From Massariosphaeria phaeospora (taxonomy: Eukaryota; Ascomycota; Dothideomycetes; Pleosporales): a stretch of DNA of 64,000 bases. The translations under genes were made by a program, and so were the position numbers. Where the stretch lies: positions 248,001-312,000 of the forward strand of contig JAADJZ010000008.1 of NCBI GenBank assembly GCA_011032825.1, given 5' to 3'. This document shows positions 20,513 through 33,025 of this stretch, in pieces. Every line of letters begins with the position of its first letter. Position 1 is the first letter of the stretch. The notes under the pieces are model-generated. The model ran no database searches, was not told the origin of the DNA, and saw only the letters and a list, made by a program, of their open reading frames with translations.

Positions 20513-22383
20513 TCAATAATGGGCATCCCTGACCTCCACCATCGGCCCATCCCTCGCAAACCCAAACGCATCCCACAACTGGAACTCATCCACCCTCTCC
20601 CTCCCTACCCCCAACCCCTTCCCACCAGCGCCCCTCCCCATCTCACCCGGCGCCACCCGCAACTCAAACCGCCACAGCACGTGCGCCAGCGTCAGCTTCA
20701 ACTGCAGATACGCCAGATGCTTGCCACTGCACTGGCGGCTGCCGAGCTGGAAGGGCGCAAACGCCTTGCGCGCGTGCGCAATCCTCTCAGGCGGGTTTGC
20801 GGCCGACTCGATCCAGCGCTCGGGCTTGAAGACCCACGGGTCTTCGAAGTAGCGGGCTTCGTGGTGCAACGCGTACGTGGAGACGCCGACTTCAGTGCGG
20901 GCGGGCACGTCGTGCCCGTCGATAGAGAGGCCGCCGGCGAGGACGGCGCGCGGGAGGTGGCTGGGCACGGGGGCGGTGCGCCGCAGTGTTTCTTCGATGC
21001 AGGCGTAGAGGTAGGTGCAGGAGTTCAGGGCGGGGCCGTTGTGGATGTCGGAGGTGGAGCTGAAAGTTGCACTTTGGTCTCTCAGTTAGAAAGTAGCTGT
21101 TGGTTACTAAGGAGTTGGAGTGAACATACCGGACCTCTGCTGTCGCCTTCTGAAGCACATCTGCGTTGTGCACGAGGTAGAATATCGCGCCGGCGATGAC
21201 GCCGCTGTACGGATCAGCTCCTGCGTTCATCATGTTGAGGCACTCGGTGTTCAGGTCCGCAGGCGTTGGACGCCATCCCGTGCGCTTATCCTCCAGCTGG
21301 ACGAGTCGAGACAGAAAGTCAAGACGGCCCGCGGTTGCTTCCTTCTCGCTGCTGTCTGTGTTGGCTATACGAGCCTCCACTTCTCTGCTTGCGTAGTCAA
21401 TGAGGCGGTTGTTGTCTGCCACTGGCTTTCCACCAGCCATCTCGAAGAGCCTCGTGCGCATGAACGGGCGGATTAGGACTGCCATGGGGAGGTGTGAGAC
21501 CTGCGCAACATGAATCAGTATACAGCAGTGGGAATAGATGTGGTCGTTTCCGACTCACCCAGTTCAGGAATCTGAACGTTGGCAATATCGAGTCTGCAAG
21601 ATCCCGATGCTCACTGCGCTGCACGCTTTGGAAGTCGTGACCAAAGATGAGACTCCCCATAATGTCGAACCCAAGATACGTGGTCAACTCCGAAGCATTC
21701 CATTTGGGGCCCCACTGCCCAGTTCCAGTTTCAGTTCCACCAGGTCTCAACGTCTCGCAGAACTGTTCGACAACGTCAACGATAGCAGCTTCATTTTGCT
21801 TAACAGAGTCAGCCGAAAACACAGGGCCCATCCACCGCCGTTTCGCAGCATGTTTCTCCCTATCCGTCTCCGTGAAGCTGCTGTACGCGCCCGCTGCAAC
21901 GTCTACAGTCTTGTAGAACCCGGCTTTCTTCACGTTTGCGTTTCGCGCGCCGTAGATGGTGTGCAAGGCCGACGCAGTGTTGAACGACAGCGTGTTCGGT
22001 GCGATGCGCACGACTGGACCTGCAGCGTTGTTACGTAAATACGATGTCCCCTTGCAATCCGGCTATACGTGGTGCTGACTGATAAGGAAGAGGGGCTTTG
22101 GATGTACCGTATTTCTCGTGGTCTTTTAGATGCCAGATATGGCGGTCTCCTGTGTATGCTTGGTATACCAGAGGCCAGCTGCTGAGTTTGTACTGGAGTC
22201 GTCCCGGGTATTTTGCGAGAGGATGGAAGAATAGACGGTATATGGCAAGAGCGACTGCCTGATGTGTTATGGTCAGTAGACTTCCTATACCCCTCCTGAA
22301 AGGCATACATAGATACCCAAGACAACGATACTAGCCACAACGACCTGGGAAACACGAGGAACGGTCACACTCAAAAGTGCCAT
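20513..22383 (-). CDS. microsomal cytochrome P450 (benzoate 4-monooxygenase-like)
   Basis: Five exons: 22383-22309, 22258-22108, 22019-21559, 21500-21130, 21059-20513, total 534 aa; all four junctions keep frame. The N-terminal helix (VVVASIVVLGIYAVALAIYRLFF) is followed by the HPLAKYPGR hinge, so it is ER-anchored. The I-helix region is ADPYSGVIAGAIF, the K-helix ExxR is EETLRR, and the heme loop is FQLGSRQCSG with Cys about 463. Spacing and motifs are those of Pezizomycotina P450s often annotated as benzoate 4-monooxygenase or related. The substrate cannot be deduced. It shares a 379-bp upstream region with the divergent small gene at 22763. No other biosynthetic genes lie next to it. Confidence 0.92.
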
Positions 22384-22762
22384 ATCTAACGCAATTCAAG
22401 CACTTGAAGAACCACTCTCGGTAAGAAAAAGGGGAGAAGAAAAGATCAAATGGCGACGATAAGTAAGACAACTACTGCACCTTCGTATCTGCACCCCGAA
22501 CTCACCTCCCACCAGCTGTCCCCGCCCTGTGCCCACACGCACACCTGCAGATACGCGTACCGATCACAACACCCTGCATCTCGCCCATCACACGAACCAG
22601 TGTCGTGCAGCAGGAAGACGCAAGATATCGTTTTCTTTTTCCCGGCGCATCCCTATCCGGACAGCGAGGAGCATACAGTGCGCCTATCGAACGAAGCGTC
22701 CACAACCCCGCTTCCCGTATAAACCCTGCAATAATAATAATATACGAGACCACCTCATCGAA
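22384..22762. promoter_or_regulatory. shared upstream region of P450 and 68-aa gene
   Basis: 379 bp between two divergent ATGs. No TATA or operator motif that I would defend; a run of ATAATAATAATAT is at about 22730-22743, 20 nt before the rightward ATG. Confidence 0.4.
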
Positions 22763-23067
22763 ATGCCACAAGACGCCAGCACAAACATTCAAGATAAGAC
22801 TACGTCGGCGGCAAAACATCCTCTCCAGCGCCCCTCCACGCCGATGACGTCAACTTCGCACGCGGATGGGCCCGCCTCCCGCGGTGATCTCTCCTTCGCT
22901 GTGGGGCAGACGACCCGGAAAGGTGAGTCCTACAGAACCCAGAACTGTGGGGTGCACGGTGTTCTAACTGGCTTCAAGTTACTCAGTTCAACCCGCTGCT
23001 CACCCCGTCTCCACTGCTAGACCCCAAACTGCTGGAGCGGAAACGGAAAGCTGCCGAGACAAGATAA
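22763..23067 (+). CDS. small 68-aa hypothetical protein
   Basis: Exons 22763-22922 and 23021-23067 (GTGAGT donor, GCTAG acceptor, phase 1 closing to Asp). The protein is Ser/Thr-rich at first (MPQDASTNIQDKTTSAAK) and then has SRGDLSFAVGQTTRKDPKLLERKRKAAETR to the stop. This C-terminal segment looks like a conserved helix with basic charge, but I do not recognise the family. The strong donor and clean closure argue for a real gene that an ORF-length cut-off would miss. Confidence 0.55.
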
Positions 23068-23339
23068 TCGGCACATTTTTCTGACAGGATCTGGAGCAAT
23101 CACTCTTCATAGCGAGGAAGCACGTTCGAGGGAGCACCCGTGGTGTATGAACTGGACTTTTCGATAATGTACACTCATCCGTATCTCACTCTCCAGGGCG
23201 TCGTTCCCTGATGTCCCCAATGACACGTGCCATCCATAATCAGAGCAACCGCATCGTGTTAACGCCGCATCCCACCATCGCGAATGAAGTACAATACAAC
23301 CTGAATAAAACCACCACCCTTAATATCACACCAAGCCAC
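23068..23339. other. intergenic between convergent genes
   Basis: No feature seen apart from 3' regions of the 68-aa gene and PRP8. Confidence 0.4.
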
Positions 23340-26300
23340 CTACTCAAATTGGTTCTCCCTATCAACCCAAACATCCTCGAGCTCAGCAAAGTTGTGGAAA
23401 TGAAGCGGCCGATGGATCGAATCATAGAACCTAACCGGAGTGTCCAGCTTGACGAAAACAGGCTTCTTCTCCACGTTGCCGAAGGAACTGCCCATGAAAC
23501 TGTAGTTCCAGATTCCGTTTTCGGGAATGAGGAAGTAGCCGCGGATCTTGTCAGAGAGAAGCAATTGGCATTTCTCGCCGAAAGAAGTAGAGAAACCAGC
23601 CGGGTTGTCTGACATGGTGTCGCGGTTCTCAGCGCCCCACTTGTAGCCGCTGGGGTTGAGGCCCCAAGCTGCCAGAGAGACCGAACCGGGTGTGAAGGAG
23701 ACGGTCATCGAAACAGTCTTCTTGTCCCAGCTGGGATGATTGTGCATCAGCCGGGCATGCTGCGTGACATCGCTGGCCTGCATATAAGGTGGCTCGTTCC
23801 CGCTGACCGTGTGAAGTATTCCCAGAGGCTCCAGATTCTCAAGATACTCGTGTTCGGGCAGGTACCTTGGTAACTGGACATCTCGAGTGCTCCCTACCTG
23901 GGGGACCATGACGACGGTGCAGATCTCCTTGACTTGATCATTATCTGGAGGTGATCTGCCATAAAGGTAGCCAGCAACTTGGACACGCAAGTCGGCTATC
24001 GTGATAAATCGCTTAAGAATGTTCTTCGGCATGACGTAGGTACAGTGGCCATCCTCTTTGACATCCTCCGAGTTGATGTAGATGTTGTTGGCCCGAGTGC
24101 GGAGGTTTGAGGTTGCCACTGCCCTAGTTCGCCACTCTGTCTTCGAAGCAAAAGCAGCTTGCTCATACTGCGAGGTGGTAGTTACCACCATTTCCTCCCC
24201 ATGCACATTCTGCGTCTTGGTCGTCACGGCCGTCAACTGCTGTTGGTCTTGCTGCTGCTTGTCGATCTCGGCGGCCTGCTGACGCTGCATGGACGGAGCT
24301 GAGATTTCCATACCCAAGATGATGTCGCGGACTTCGCTGCTCGTAAGGGAAGTGACATTAACGTTATTCTTCTTGCCATAATCGTTCAAGACGAGGTCAC
24401 AGAGCGCCTTCTCGACCTTGCTCCACTCTTCGTCTCCTAAGGTGGGCCAGATGTGATGCTCCTGGGTGATGATCGTCTTATCCGGACGAAGGAGCAACTT
24501 TGTCTTGTCCTGATTGACGTGAAGGGCACGTAGAATCAATATTAATCGGGAGAAAGCCGTGTAAGAAGATATGGTTTTCAGCCACTCATCATAAAGGTTG
24601 AACAGAACCATCTGAGGCCCGGTCGCTCGAAGGATCATGTCTCCGAGCTTTTCAACCTTCATGGCAGCTTGGAAGGGTAATTGGAGTTCAGATGCGCGAA
24701 TGGTGATGTTCGGGAAATTCAACAAATTCACTTCCAGAGGATCCAGCAGGCCCTTGCGAGTGACAATGATCTGCTTCGGTTGCTCTTCCGCAGGGAGGGA
24801 GCGGATTAGAGCTACAACTTCTTCTGCAGTCTTCCATTTCGCCAATTGACCTAGACGCTTCTGACCTGCCCAAACACTCGTGTGGATGATCTTTAGGAAC
24901 AGCTGACCGGTGCGCGGGTTGAAGATGAAGATGGCACCGTTAATCGGCTTCGTGGTCAAGTTGCCCTCGAAGGTCTTGTGGATCGTCACACGATAGACGT
25001 TCGTGTCGTCGACGAAAAGCTGAACTTCGTTGCTGAATAGCTCCGAGTAGTTTTGAGAGTTGAGAAACTCCTGGTTGCTCTCCGAAGCATAGAGCTGGAG
25101 ACCTTTCCGAATACGCTCGCGAAGTACGTACAAGGCGGGGTTAGCTTGCATGACCTTCGCCATAGCCTGTTGCACGAGCTGCTTGAGACCGGGGAAATAC
25201 TGTCCATAGGCCGAATACAGGTTGTAGGCTAGATCAATGCCGATCATCAACCCTGTCGCCGAGGGATAGATACTCATACTATCCTGCGTGTAGTCGAGAT
25301 ACTTGGCGCGGATATAGCGCTCAATATCGTGTGAATCGTAGTCGCCGTATCGCAGCTGCACGTCGACCCAAAACTTGTTTGTAGTGGTCGCAGTCATAGA
25401 ATCCTTCGTGTCACCCAACATGGACGGTGGTGAAACGCTCCATTTGTGGCTGGCGAACAGGAGAATGTCTGCGCATGAACTGTTCATCTTGTACGATTTT
25501 CGAGGATGAATCGTCTCCTTCTGCACTGTCTCAATGCCCAGCGCTTCGAGCTCCTGGTCGAAGACTTGGCACAGATCCATGACTACCGCCTCGTGGATCT
25601 TCTGCCACAAATGGGCTCGGAAAATCTGGATTAGGGAGATCTTCAAAGTAGGAATCTTGCCGTGCAAGAAGATACCCGTCAAATCGAGCTGGACCTGGAA
25701 ACCGACATACACATTTGCGCGATTGATGGTAGGAGACCACCATAGGGTGAATCGTCGGTTAGGAATCTGGTTAAGACCGGATCGCTGGGCGTTAGTGAGC
25801 TTCTTGAACTTCATCGACTCCTCAAACCCGGACGCCTTTTCCCAGAAGAGGCCCTCCCACGAAGGGAACGCAGTTGCTTTGAACAGGGTGTGTTCAAGAA
25901 TCGTCTCCACACCACCAAGGGCCTGGATAACATCGGTTCGATACGCATTCAGGTTCCAGAGCTTGCCGTCATGACGTTGACTCGTCCACCAGAAAGGATT
26001 GCTTTTCATTTGCTGGTAGATCTTGAACTCGGTTCTGGTCCGGAAACCCTTGTCGAAGCTTAGGGTACTCCGGTCCTTTTGGAAAAGGGTGTTTATACGA
26101 GGCAAGCCACGGTCCCAGCTATCCTCAAGATCCTCGAGAGTCAATCGGCGGTTTTGCTGTTGAGCCTCGCGACGCTTTTGCGAATATTCCATCCAAACAC
26201 GCTGAGAGTCAATAAACTCTGACTCCCAGGGTATGATGTACCGGAAGATGTTTGGAATGAGCGTCTCCGCATCGTGGGACATACCGGCACGGTAGTGCGT

Positions 26301-29300
26301 TACGCCAGTGTCGGTTTGCGTTGACCAACGTTTGTCGCTGGTTGGGATAAGGATGTGCGATCCAGAAATCATTCCTAAGCCACCAAGTTCCTTTGGTGTA
26401 TAAAACACCGCAGGTGGGAAACGAGACGGCATCTTCGAGTTCAAGCCAATCTTAACACGCGTCTGGATCTTGGTTTCACACTTGACGATGGTATCCAACA
26501 AGTTTACAGTCGAGACCGCTGCCTCACGATAGTATGTGAAAAGCGCAATTAGCGTGGTATTCCACTTGTTGGCAATCTTCGTGAAGGTCGTCGAGCCAGA
26601 AGACATCAAAATCTGTCGAATGCGATTGTTGAACTTCTGGATATCCTCCTCCGTAACCTGTAGAAAGGCATGCGCAGTTCGTTCCTTCGAGACGTTGTCG
26701 ACCAAGGACCACACACTATCCTTGGTAGGGAACTCCTCGCTGAGGTTACGGATCTTGGGTAAGATCCGGACCTCGAAACCATTCATAGAGAAGAGCAAAT
26801 TCGGGTTGTCACGACTATAAACGCTCGCAAATGTATCATCCCATTCGATCGTGGTGATCGAGCGGGGCAGCCGATTCTTTAGATCCCAGAAGACGGCACG
26901 GCCAAGATTGACGTCGTGACGCATCAAACGCATCCTCGAATCACGAGGCCAGCACTTCTTGTTGCGGTACCCGATAACATTTTCGAAATTCGGGTCTGGC
27001 TGCTCAGTCAAGAAGCGTTGGATCAAGTCTCGCGACTCATCAGCCGTAAATCGGAAGAGGATCCAGATCCGATCGATGTACCGCGTGTAAAGCCGAACAG
27101 GGTGACGGGTCTCAGTCTCCTTGTCCTTGAACTGAAGAAAATCGTTTGGACTCTCCGGAGAACCCGCGATCTCGTTCGCACGCTGCAAGCCTAGAAGAAG
27201 TATATCTAGCACAAGACCGTAGAACTGGAACACGAATGCGGAGAATTGTAGACCGCGGATCAGGCCATATGAGTTCGTATGATTCATGTCCTTGTAGTTG
27301 AGTTGGACATTGTTCTTCGACGTGATGTAGTCTGCCAGATTATGATCCATGATCAGGCGTAGCAGACGATTCAGTAGTGTCAGGTCGATCTTCTCGTAGA
27401 CCTTGGATAACTGGGTTTCGATCATAACGTTACATTCGCCATCCTGGTACTCCCAAACTTTGTCGAGATTGTTGATACCTTGGGCCCACTTGTAGGTGAG
27501 GAGAGGTGGTACCTCGGAATCGGATGGTTTGATCCAGCCTGGAAACAGGTGTCGCTGATCAGCTTGGTACCAGAGATACTGGTCCAAGTACGCATCCGTA
27601 ATCTTTTCCATCGGCTCGATGTCGTACACAGGATTGATTGAACTGTAATTATCGTTCATATCGATACCAACTTCCTTGAATGCCCGCTGAGTGAGGAGGA
27701 ATCGTTTGATCCGAGCAAGCGTGGTCCCCGGAGAATCGTAGGCTTGCTCGATGAGCGCAAGTTCCTCGCGTTGGCTCTGGTTGAGGCGGCCCTTTACTGA
27801 ATAGGCCTCGCGGAGACGCTCGAGCGCCAGAATGAGAATCTTTGTATCATGCTTGTAAGACACGCTGGGGAAGGGTATCGGCTGGAACTTCCTCGCCTCC
27901 AGCCAATGGACCATCGTTGTGTAGATGGCAACCGCTTCCTCGGACGAGACGTATGGGCCATCCTTCATGTAATTGTGCTGTCGCTCCTGTTCAGCCTTCA
28001 ACCACAGTCTAGTCAATCGTCCAAGGTTCTTCTTCGCAACAGTCTTATCCACAGTGGCGCCTCGCCGGATGCGCTCGCGGTTATAATGTGCAACCGAAAT
28101 CCACCAATCAGCCTTGCTCTTCACATAACGGAGGATAATGTTTTCGATGGGTGCTGGAAGTCCAGGCACTTTCCATGGGATATTACTCTTCCAGCAACGC
28201 CAGGCCTCTGATAGATGCTGAAGAACGGTCTCGACTTTCCTCTGTTTGATACCTTCAGGCATCATGTCGGTGAGGTCACTCATGACCGCGGCACGAAGCT
28301 CAAGGTCGAAGTGTGACTCTACACGCTGTTTGGTCACAGTCTTCGCCACACCCTTGCTGTGCCTGCCTTCGAATTGACGTGATAGGAGGTTTCCGAGCCA
28401 GCGTTCTAGTAGTGGGATTATACCACGCATAAAGAAAAGCCAAACCCTCCATGCGGGAGCCCAGAAGCCACAACCAGGTCCTTTGCCCACGGGGCCTGAG
28501 TTGAAACGGTAATAAATGAGATGTTTCAAGTCTTTGCATGACCGGATCTGGTGCATAAGCTTGTACTTGTAGCGGTACATTCCGGTCAATTGGCCGACGT
28601 GGTTGAAAGCGTACAGGATACCGTCTGCAAGTTGAAAAGCGTCGATGTTGCCAAGGCGGTATTGGACCTGAGCATCCACGATCAGCTTCGTTAGGCGCAG
28701 AATCTCGCGCATGAGATGGAATGCGTTCCCGAAGCGCGACTTCTTGCGTTCCTTGGTGGTGAGGGTCTTCACAGGCTTCAAGTTGAAGTTGTAGTCGAGA
28801 TGCAGGTAGGTGAGGTTCTTCCTGTGGATCAGGAGATTGAGCATATTAAAGCCTTGTCGACAGACTTGTAAGCCGGCTTCTACCCAATCGAGCTTGGTCT
28901 GCTGAAAGAACTTCGTAGTCTTCAATGTCCGCATCAGGTTCTGTTTGTTTTGCGCTTTTGGCGCCCTCGTGTGAAGCTCGTTGAGGACGTACGTCTTGAG
29001 CAACTTCTGATATGAGACCCGGACCTTAACAGGCTGACCACCGGGCACATGCTCAAGATACCACTGCTTAACAAGCGGAACATCCTGTGCTCTCACCATC
29101 CGGCCCGATCGCTTGTCGAAAGGATGAGGTGCCCACCACAAAGCAATAGCAGAGGAAGTGTCATCGGTCCAAAGCTCTTCGTCCTCCATGAAAGGTTCCA
29201 CATCGCCCATCATCTCAAAGTCACCTTCGTCGTCCTCGCCGTTGCCGTAACCGAAGACCTCGTCTTCATGGGATACGGTAATATTCATCGGCGCGACTGC

Positions 29301-30452
29301 GCGTGACGAGATGGGGTTGATGATGGGGGCGAAGTAGAACGGATCGAGACTTGGATCCTCCGCACGAACATAGCAGACCTGAGGATAAGAGTATCGAGCC
29401 ACCTTGACGCTGCGCGGCAGGGAGTTGTATACGAAAGGGTACGAAACGCGATATTCTGTCCTGATCGGCGCGCGGAAAATGATGCGGTCGATGGCATTGA
29501 ATTCGCCAAAGTCCTCGTCGTTCGGATCGATGTCTTTGTACAAGGGCTCAAAGCGAGGGCCACCGGGTATTGCTACATTCAACGCCTTTGCTGTCTGGAA
29601 GCTGTCGAGGTCGAACATGTGGAAGTAGTTCTTGTCGACTAGATCGCTCAGGAGCTGGCGACTCAGTCGGTAGAGCGTAGCCATCTGGGGAAGAGTGAGA
29701 TTCCACGTCGTGTAGCTCGGTCCATTCACATGGGAAGTGTCGAGCAGCGCGCGGTGCTCATAGAACCACGAAGCTACCGGACCATCTTCCTCCGGATCTA
29801 ATTCCAACTGGATCGGCTCTAGAGGCTCAACCTCTTCGATGTTCTCGGTGTATGATAGAGGCGGCTCCTCATCGTCAAATGGAGGAAATCGCATACGCTT
29901 GAAGTGCCGACGGTCACTCTTTTCTTTCCGCATGGCTAGCCACATGGCTGCCCACTGCGCATGAAACACGGGCTCAATCACACGGGGAACTTCGTTGACT
30001 AGGGTTAGACAGCCGTTGGTATGGTACAAAACTTTGACGTCGCGTCGGCTCTCCCACGGCATGGGCATGTTCTCCAGGAGCTTCATCACCGCGTGAGGCA
30101 TAAATTTAAGCGATCCCAGGTAGCTGCGCTTGTCGCTAGAGAACTTCTTCTGTGACACATCTCCAATATCCTTGAACGTTTTCCGTAAATGCTCTGGGGG
30201 CAAGTCGTTTTTCTGCGTCTCGACGAAGCCGGCTTTTCGCTTTTCGCCGAACCTCTGTCGATTGCGTCGCAGCCATTCTTTTTTCTTCTCAGCAAATTTC
30301 GCAATTTGCGGGTTCGTGCGTGGTATCCGGACAGGCCGCTCAACGGGAACAACAGGCGCTAGAAGCTCCGTTGATCCAGGCGGGGGCGGTGGTGGTGGCT
30401 CCACAGGGGGAGGGGGAGGCGGCGAAGGAGGGGGGGGCGGGTAAGACGACAT
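23340..30452 (-). CDS. PRP8: Prp8, central U5 snRNP splicing factor
   Basis: One exon encodes 2370 aa from the ATG at 30452 (MSSYPPPPP); eight further in-frame codons upstream are unlikely to be used. Prp8 sits in the catalytic core of the spliceosome and contacts U5, U6, both splice sites and Brr2. Visible features in order: Pro-rich N-terminus; the conserved block [18 protein letters not shown]; the large reverse-transcriptase-like core (for example [27 protein letters not shown]); the endonuclease-like and RNase H-like regions ([25 protein letters not shown]); and the C-terminal Jab1/MPN-like domain ending RENQFE. Length equals the family norm, so there is no intein even though fungal PRP8 is a frequent intein site. 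It is head-to-head with ribosomal protein L34. Confidence 0.98.
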   Translation of the reverse strand: MSSYPPPPPSPPPPPPVEPPPPPPPGSTELLAPVVPVERPVRIPRTNPQIAKFAEKKKEWLRRNRQRFGEKRKAGFVETQKNDLPPEHLRKTFKDIGDVSQKKFSSDKRSYLGSLKFMPHAVMKLLENMPMPWESRRDVKVLYHTNGCLTLVNEVPRVIEPVFHAQWAAMWLAMRKEKSDRRHFKRMRFPPFDDEEPPLSYTENIEEVEPLEPIQLELDPEEDGPVASWFYEHRALLDTSHVNGPSYTTWNLTLPQMATLYRLSRQLLSDLVDKNYFHMFDLDSFQTAKALNVAIPGGPRFEPLYKDIDPNDEDFGEFNAIDRIIFRAPIRTEYRVSYPFVYNSLPRSVKVARYSYPQVCYVRAEDPSLDPFYFAPIINPISSRAVAPMNITVSHEDEVFGYGNGEDDEGDFEMMGDVEPFMEDEELWTDDTSSAIALWWAPHPFDKRSGRMVRAQDVPLVKQWYLEHVPGGQPVKVRVSYQKLLKTYVLNELHTRAPKAQNKQNLMRTLKTTKFFQQTKLDWVEAGLQVCRQGFNMLNLLIHRKNLTYLHLDYNFNLKPVKTLTTKERKKSRFGNAFHLMREILRLTKLIVDAQVQYRLGNIDAFQLADGILYAFNHVGQLTGMYRYKYKLMHQIRSCKDLKHLIYYRFNSGPVGKGPGCGFWAPAWRVWLFFMRGIIPLLERWLGNLLSRQFEGRHSKGVAKTVTKQRVESHFDLELRAAVMSDLTDMMPEGIKQRKVETVLQHLSEAWRCWKSNIPWKVPGLPAPIENIILRYVKSKADWWISVAHYNRERIRRGATVDKTVAKKNLGRLTRLWLKAEQERQHNYMKDGPYVSSEEAVAIYTTMVHWLEARKFQPIPFPSVSYKHDTKILILALERLREAYSVKGRLNQSQREELALIEQAYDSPGTTLARIKRFLLTQRAFKEVGIDMNDNYSSINPVYDIEPMEKITDAYLDQYLWYQADQRHLFPGWIKPSDSEVPPLLTYKWAQGINNLDKVWEYQDGECNVMIETQLSKVYEKIDLTLLNRLLRLIMDHNLADYITSKNNVQLNYKDMNHTNSYGLIRGLQFSAFVFQFYGLVLDILLLGLQRANEIAGSPESPNDFLQFKDKETETRHPVRLYTRYIDRIWILFRFTADESRDLIQRFLTEQPDPNFENVIGYRNKKCWPRDSRMRLMRHDVNLGRAVFWDLKNRLPRSITTIEWDDTFASVYSRDNPNLLFSMNGFEVRILPKIRNLSEEFPTKDSVWSLVDNVSKERTAHAFLQVTEEDIQKFNNRIRQILMSSGSTTFTKIANKWNTTLIALFTYYREAAVSTVNLLDTIVKCETKIQTRVKIGLNSKMPSRFPPAVFYTPKELGGLGMISGSHILIPTSDKRWSTQTDTGVTHYRAGMSHDAETLIPNIFRYIIPWESEFIDSQRVWMEYSQKRREAQQQNRRLTLEDLEDSWDRGLPRINTLFQKDRSTLSFDKGFRTRTEFKIYQQMKSNPFWWTSQRHDGKLWNLNAYRTDVIQALGGVETILEHTLFKATAFPSWEGLFWEKASGFEESMKFKKLTNAQRSGLNQIPNRRFTLWWSPTINRANVYVGFQVQLDLTGIFLHGKIPTLKISLIQIFRAHLWQKIHEAVVMDLCQVFDQELEALGIETVQKETIHPRKSYKMNSSCADILLFASHKWSVSPPSMLGDTKDSMTATTTNKFWVDVQLRYGDYDSHDIERYIRAKYLDYTQDSMSIYPSATGLMIGIDLAYNLYSAYGQYFPGLKQLVQQAMAKVMQANPALYVLRERIRKGLQLYASESNQEFLNSQNYSELFSNEVQLFVDDTNVYRVTIHKTFEGNLTTKPINGAIFIFNPRTGQLFLKIIHTSVWAGQKRLGQLAKWKTAEEVVALIRSLPAEEQPKQIIVTRKGLLDPLEVNLLNFPNITIRASELQLPFQAAMKVEKLGDMILRATGPQMVLFNLYDEWLKTISSYTAFSRLILILRALHVNQDKTKLLLRPDKTIITQEHHIWPTLGDEEWSKVEKALCDLVLNDYGKKNNVNVTSLTSSEVRDIILGMEISAPSMQRQQAAEIDKQQQDQQQLTAVTTKTQNVHGEEMVVTTTSQYEQAAFASKTEWRTRAVATSNLRTRANNIYINSEDVKEDGHCTYVMPKNILKRFITIADLRVQVAGYLYGRSPPDNDQVKEICTVVMVPQVGSTRDVQLPRYLPEHEYLENLEPLGILHTVSGNEPPYMQASDVTQHARLMHNHPSWDKKTVSMTVSFTPGSVSLAAWGLNPSGYKWGAENRDTMSDNPAGFSTSFGEKCQLLLSDKIRGYFLIPENGIWNYSFMGSSFGNVEKKPVFVKLDTPVRFYDSIHRPLHFHNFAELEDVWVDRENQFE

Positions 30453-31225
30453 CGTGCTGTCCAGGCGAGCGAGCAACCTTACAAGGATTAGTCGTAAGCA
30501 ATACCACTTGTTCGATGATCAGAGGTGTTGCTGAGATACGCTCGGATGAAGAAAGAAGAGTCGAGGTGGCGTCGCGCAACCTGTAGAACGACTGGAGGCA
30601 AGCAAATTCGAAAGTGAGATGGTAAGAACGGGCGACAGACCGCCCTCTTGATAACAGATCGCAGAACAGACGTACCTTTGCCGTTCAGGATCGAGGGTGC
30701 TCAGCCGAAACTAGAACTTTGCGGAGCGCACCCGCGGCGCGATGAGTGGTGGGAGATGCACAGCGGTGGCGGTGCTTGAACTGAGGTCGCTCGCGATTGA
30801 AGCAAGTCGAGAGAGTAGTTTGAACGTTGGCTCACACTCCGCGCGATGGAGGGAGTTGCTGCGACGGAGGGGGAGAGAGTCGCGGCAGCGTTGAAGCTGA
30901 TGAATCGCGTTGGAAGTTTTGGACTTGGCGCGGCTACTAGCGTCGTCGCAGCCTAGCACGTGACCGACCAGGGGCGATCGACCGCCTTGCGCTAAGCGAC
31001 ACCACAACGTCGAAAATTCAACACCTCGACAACACCAACGCCCATCCGGTAAGTCGCGCCCACCACGTCGCTTGCACATTGAAGAGTGATCAGGTCTGAC
31101 GCCTCCGTCTACAGAATCAGGTATTTACTCCCCCGAGGTCGTATGTGTGTCGTTGTATACAACCCCAACTAACGAAATTCCGGCTTCAGAAAAGGCACAC
31201 CTGACTCCCCGGGACCAACATCGAA
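30453..31225. promoter_or_regulatory. divergent PRP8 / L34 promoter region with probable PRP8 5'UTR intron
   Basis: 773 bp between the two ATGs. On the minus strand CAAAG followed by GTACGT at 30675-30670 and a CTACAG at about 30588-30583 outline a plausible 5'UTR intron of PRP8 (about 93 nt). The middle, 30700-30950, is a CpG-rich stretch. No coding frame here is convincing. Confidence 0.45.
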
Positions 31226-31789
31226 ATGCCGTCCAACCGCCTCACCTACGTATGTTGCTCGCGCGCCTTGGACAATCCGGGAGGGATACAACTGGAGACT
31301 GACAATTGGGCAGAGGCGACGTGCGCCATACAACACCACCAGCCAGAATGTCCGCGTGGTAAGTAGCACCTGGTGAAATTCAAGCCGTGCAGTTGCTAAC
31401 TTCTATGTAGATCAAGGTTAGAGTTTTCGAATCCGCCGACCACAGGCTCGATATTAACACATGTAGACCCCGGGAGGCGAACTTCGATACCTGCACATTA
31501 AGAAGAAGGGCACTGCACCAAAGTGCGGTGACTGCGGCACTAAGCTCGCCGGTATCCCCGCTCTCCGTCCCCGCGAGTACGCAACCATCTCCCGCCCCAA
31601 GAAGACTGTTCAGCGCGCATACGGGTATGTTACAACAGGTTGGCTTGATGGTGGACCAAATGCTAAGTTTCGCACAGTGGTTCGCGCTGCGCCAGCTGTG
31701 TCCAGGACCGTATCGTTCGCGCTTTCCTGATCGAAGAGCAGAAGGTTGTGAAGAAGGTGCTCAAGGAGTCGCAGCAGAAGAAGCGTTAA
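31226..31789 (+). CDS. RPL34: 60S ribosomal protein L34 (eL34), five exons with 6-nt micro-exon
   Basis: Exons 31226-31249, 31314-31358, 31411-31416, 31467-31624, 31678-31789 give 114 aa: [52 protein letters not shown] and so on to [13 protein letters not shown]. The two C-x2-C pairs (CGDC, CASC) are the L34e zinc site. Exon 3 is only ATCAAG. It is needed because the family has VRV-x-K-TPGG at this point; skipping it would delete the invariant Lys. It is flanked by ATGTAG and GTTAGA, with GCTAAC upstream. Introns are 64, 52, 50 and 53 nt. Ribosomal protein genes are intron-rich in fungi, but so small an exon is notable. Confidence 0.96.
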
Positions 31790-33025
31790 GCGAGAGAATG
31801 GTCAATGAAACGGGGATCGAAAAGGGCTATTGGTGTTCATGTGCATTACGGGCAGTCTCTGGTACAGCCGGCTTCTCACGGGTTCGAAATTAAGACGATT
31901 TCTGCATCATACTCGGGCGTCCACCGAGACGTTTACTAGCTGAGAAGGAATCAACCTAACTGACAACTACTGGGCATCCCATGGACATGAGTTCCGTGAA
32001 CCTGGCCTGAACACGTTCGTTTCACAAGCTGGTTTGCTCCCCAGCATCTTCCCTCTTGTTGGGTACTGGCTAGAATCGATGATGAATGAATGTTTCCAGT
32101 GTTTCTGGAGAATTACAGGGCAGATTGGTATAATAGGGTACGATCTGCGTTAGGAGGTCATATCACGTTGGTCACTGCTGCAAGATCGCTGTCGCTGCGG
32201 AGCATCAGATCAACATCTTGATTTGCATATGAATGAATTATGTCATGGTCCCCTTCACGGTGTTTATCTGTGAAGCTAGTTCTACTACGAATCGCCGAGT
32301 TTATCCTGGCCATGTCAGTCAGTTATCTTGCAGAAGGTGCGACGACTAGGTACCGCATCCGGCTGCAGTCCACTTGCTCGTCGCTCTAAACGCTCTGAAC
32401 AGCGGTGAGTCGAAGCGCGTGACGGGGATTCACGGAGACACGACGAGACCGATTGTGCAACGCGCGTGGGTGCGTGATTCGGCCAATCGCCCCCAGGGCT
32501 CCGTCTCCATACTCTTGATGGGCGGCAGGCAGGCCCTTGTGCACTCGTATCGGTGAGAGGGCCGTCGCGGGCTGCTGCCGGGTCGCTGTCGAGGCATAAA
32601 TACGCTCTGGTGCGGCGTCGAGATCACGACCACCTTCGCTGCTACCGCGCATACAAACACGCCAACAAACGTCTTCCCCGATCGGACTCGTGCATGAGGT
32701 GCCCACCCGTGCCGAGTCGTTGAACGCCGAGGCCGAGGCCGACACCGACACCTGCAGCAGGCGTGGAGTCACATGAGTAGCCGGCGCCCGCCCTTCCAGG
32801 ACAGTGCAAATGCAGCTTCCGTGAGCTGGTGCTGGCGTCTTGCCTGCGCGGCCGAAGACGGCTGTTTGTTGAGTAAGACCATCCAGTCCAGCCCAGACCA
32901 CGCCCCTCTTCAGGCTTGGTGTGAGCGCGGTCGGCCCTGCGCAGCCAGCCCCACCAAACTCCGCCCGCCCACGCCTGCGATATCGGTCGCGAAAACAAGC
33001 TCGAAACCACGACCGAGTCGCCAGC
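31790..33025. other. intergenic, upstream of Zn2Cys6 regulator
   Basis: 1.2 kb without a supported gene. The last 700 bases are GC-rich with long chance frames on both strands (32386-33106 minus), which have no domain and strongly overlap each other; I treat them as promoter and leader of the regulator. Confidence 0.45.

Noticed and set aside
9890..22383. Secondary-metabolite or HET gene cluster around the P450 and HET genes
   Set aside because: They lie 8 kb apart with unrelated housekeeping genes between, and no synthase, transporter or cluster regulator adjoins either.
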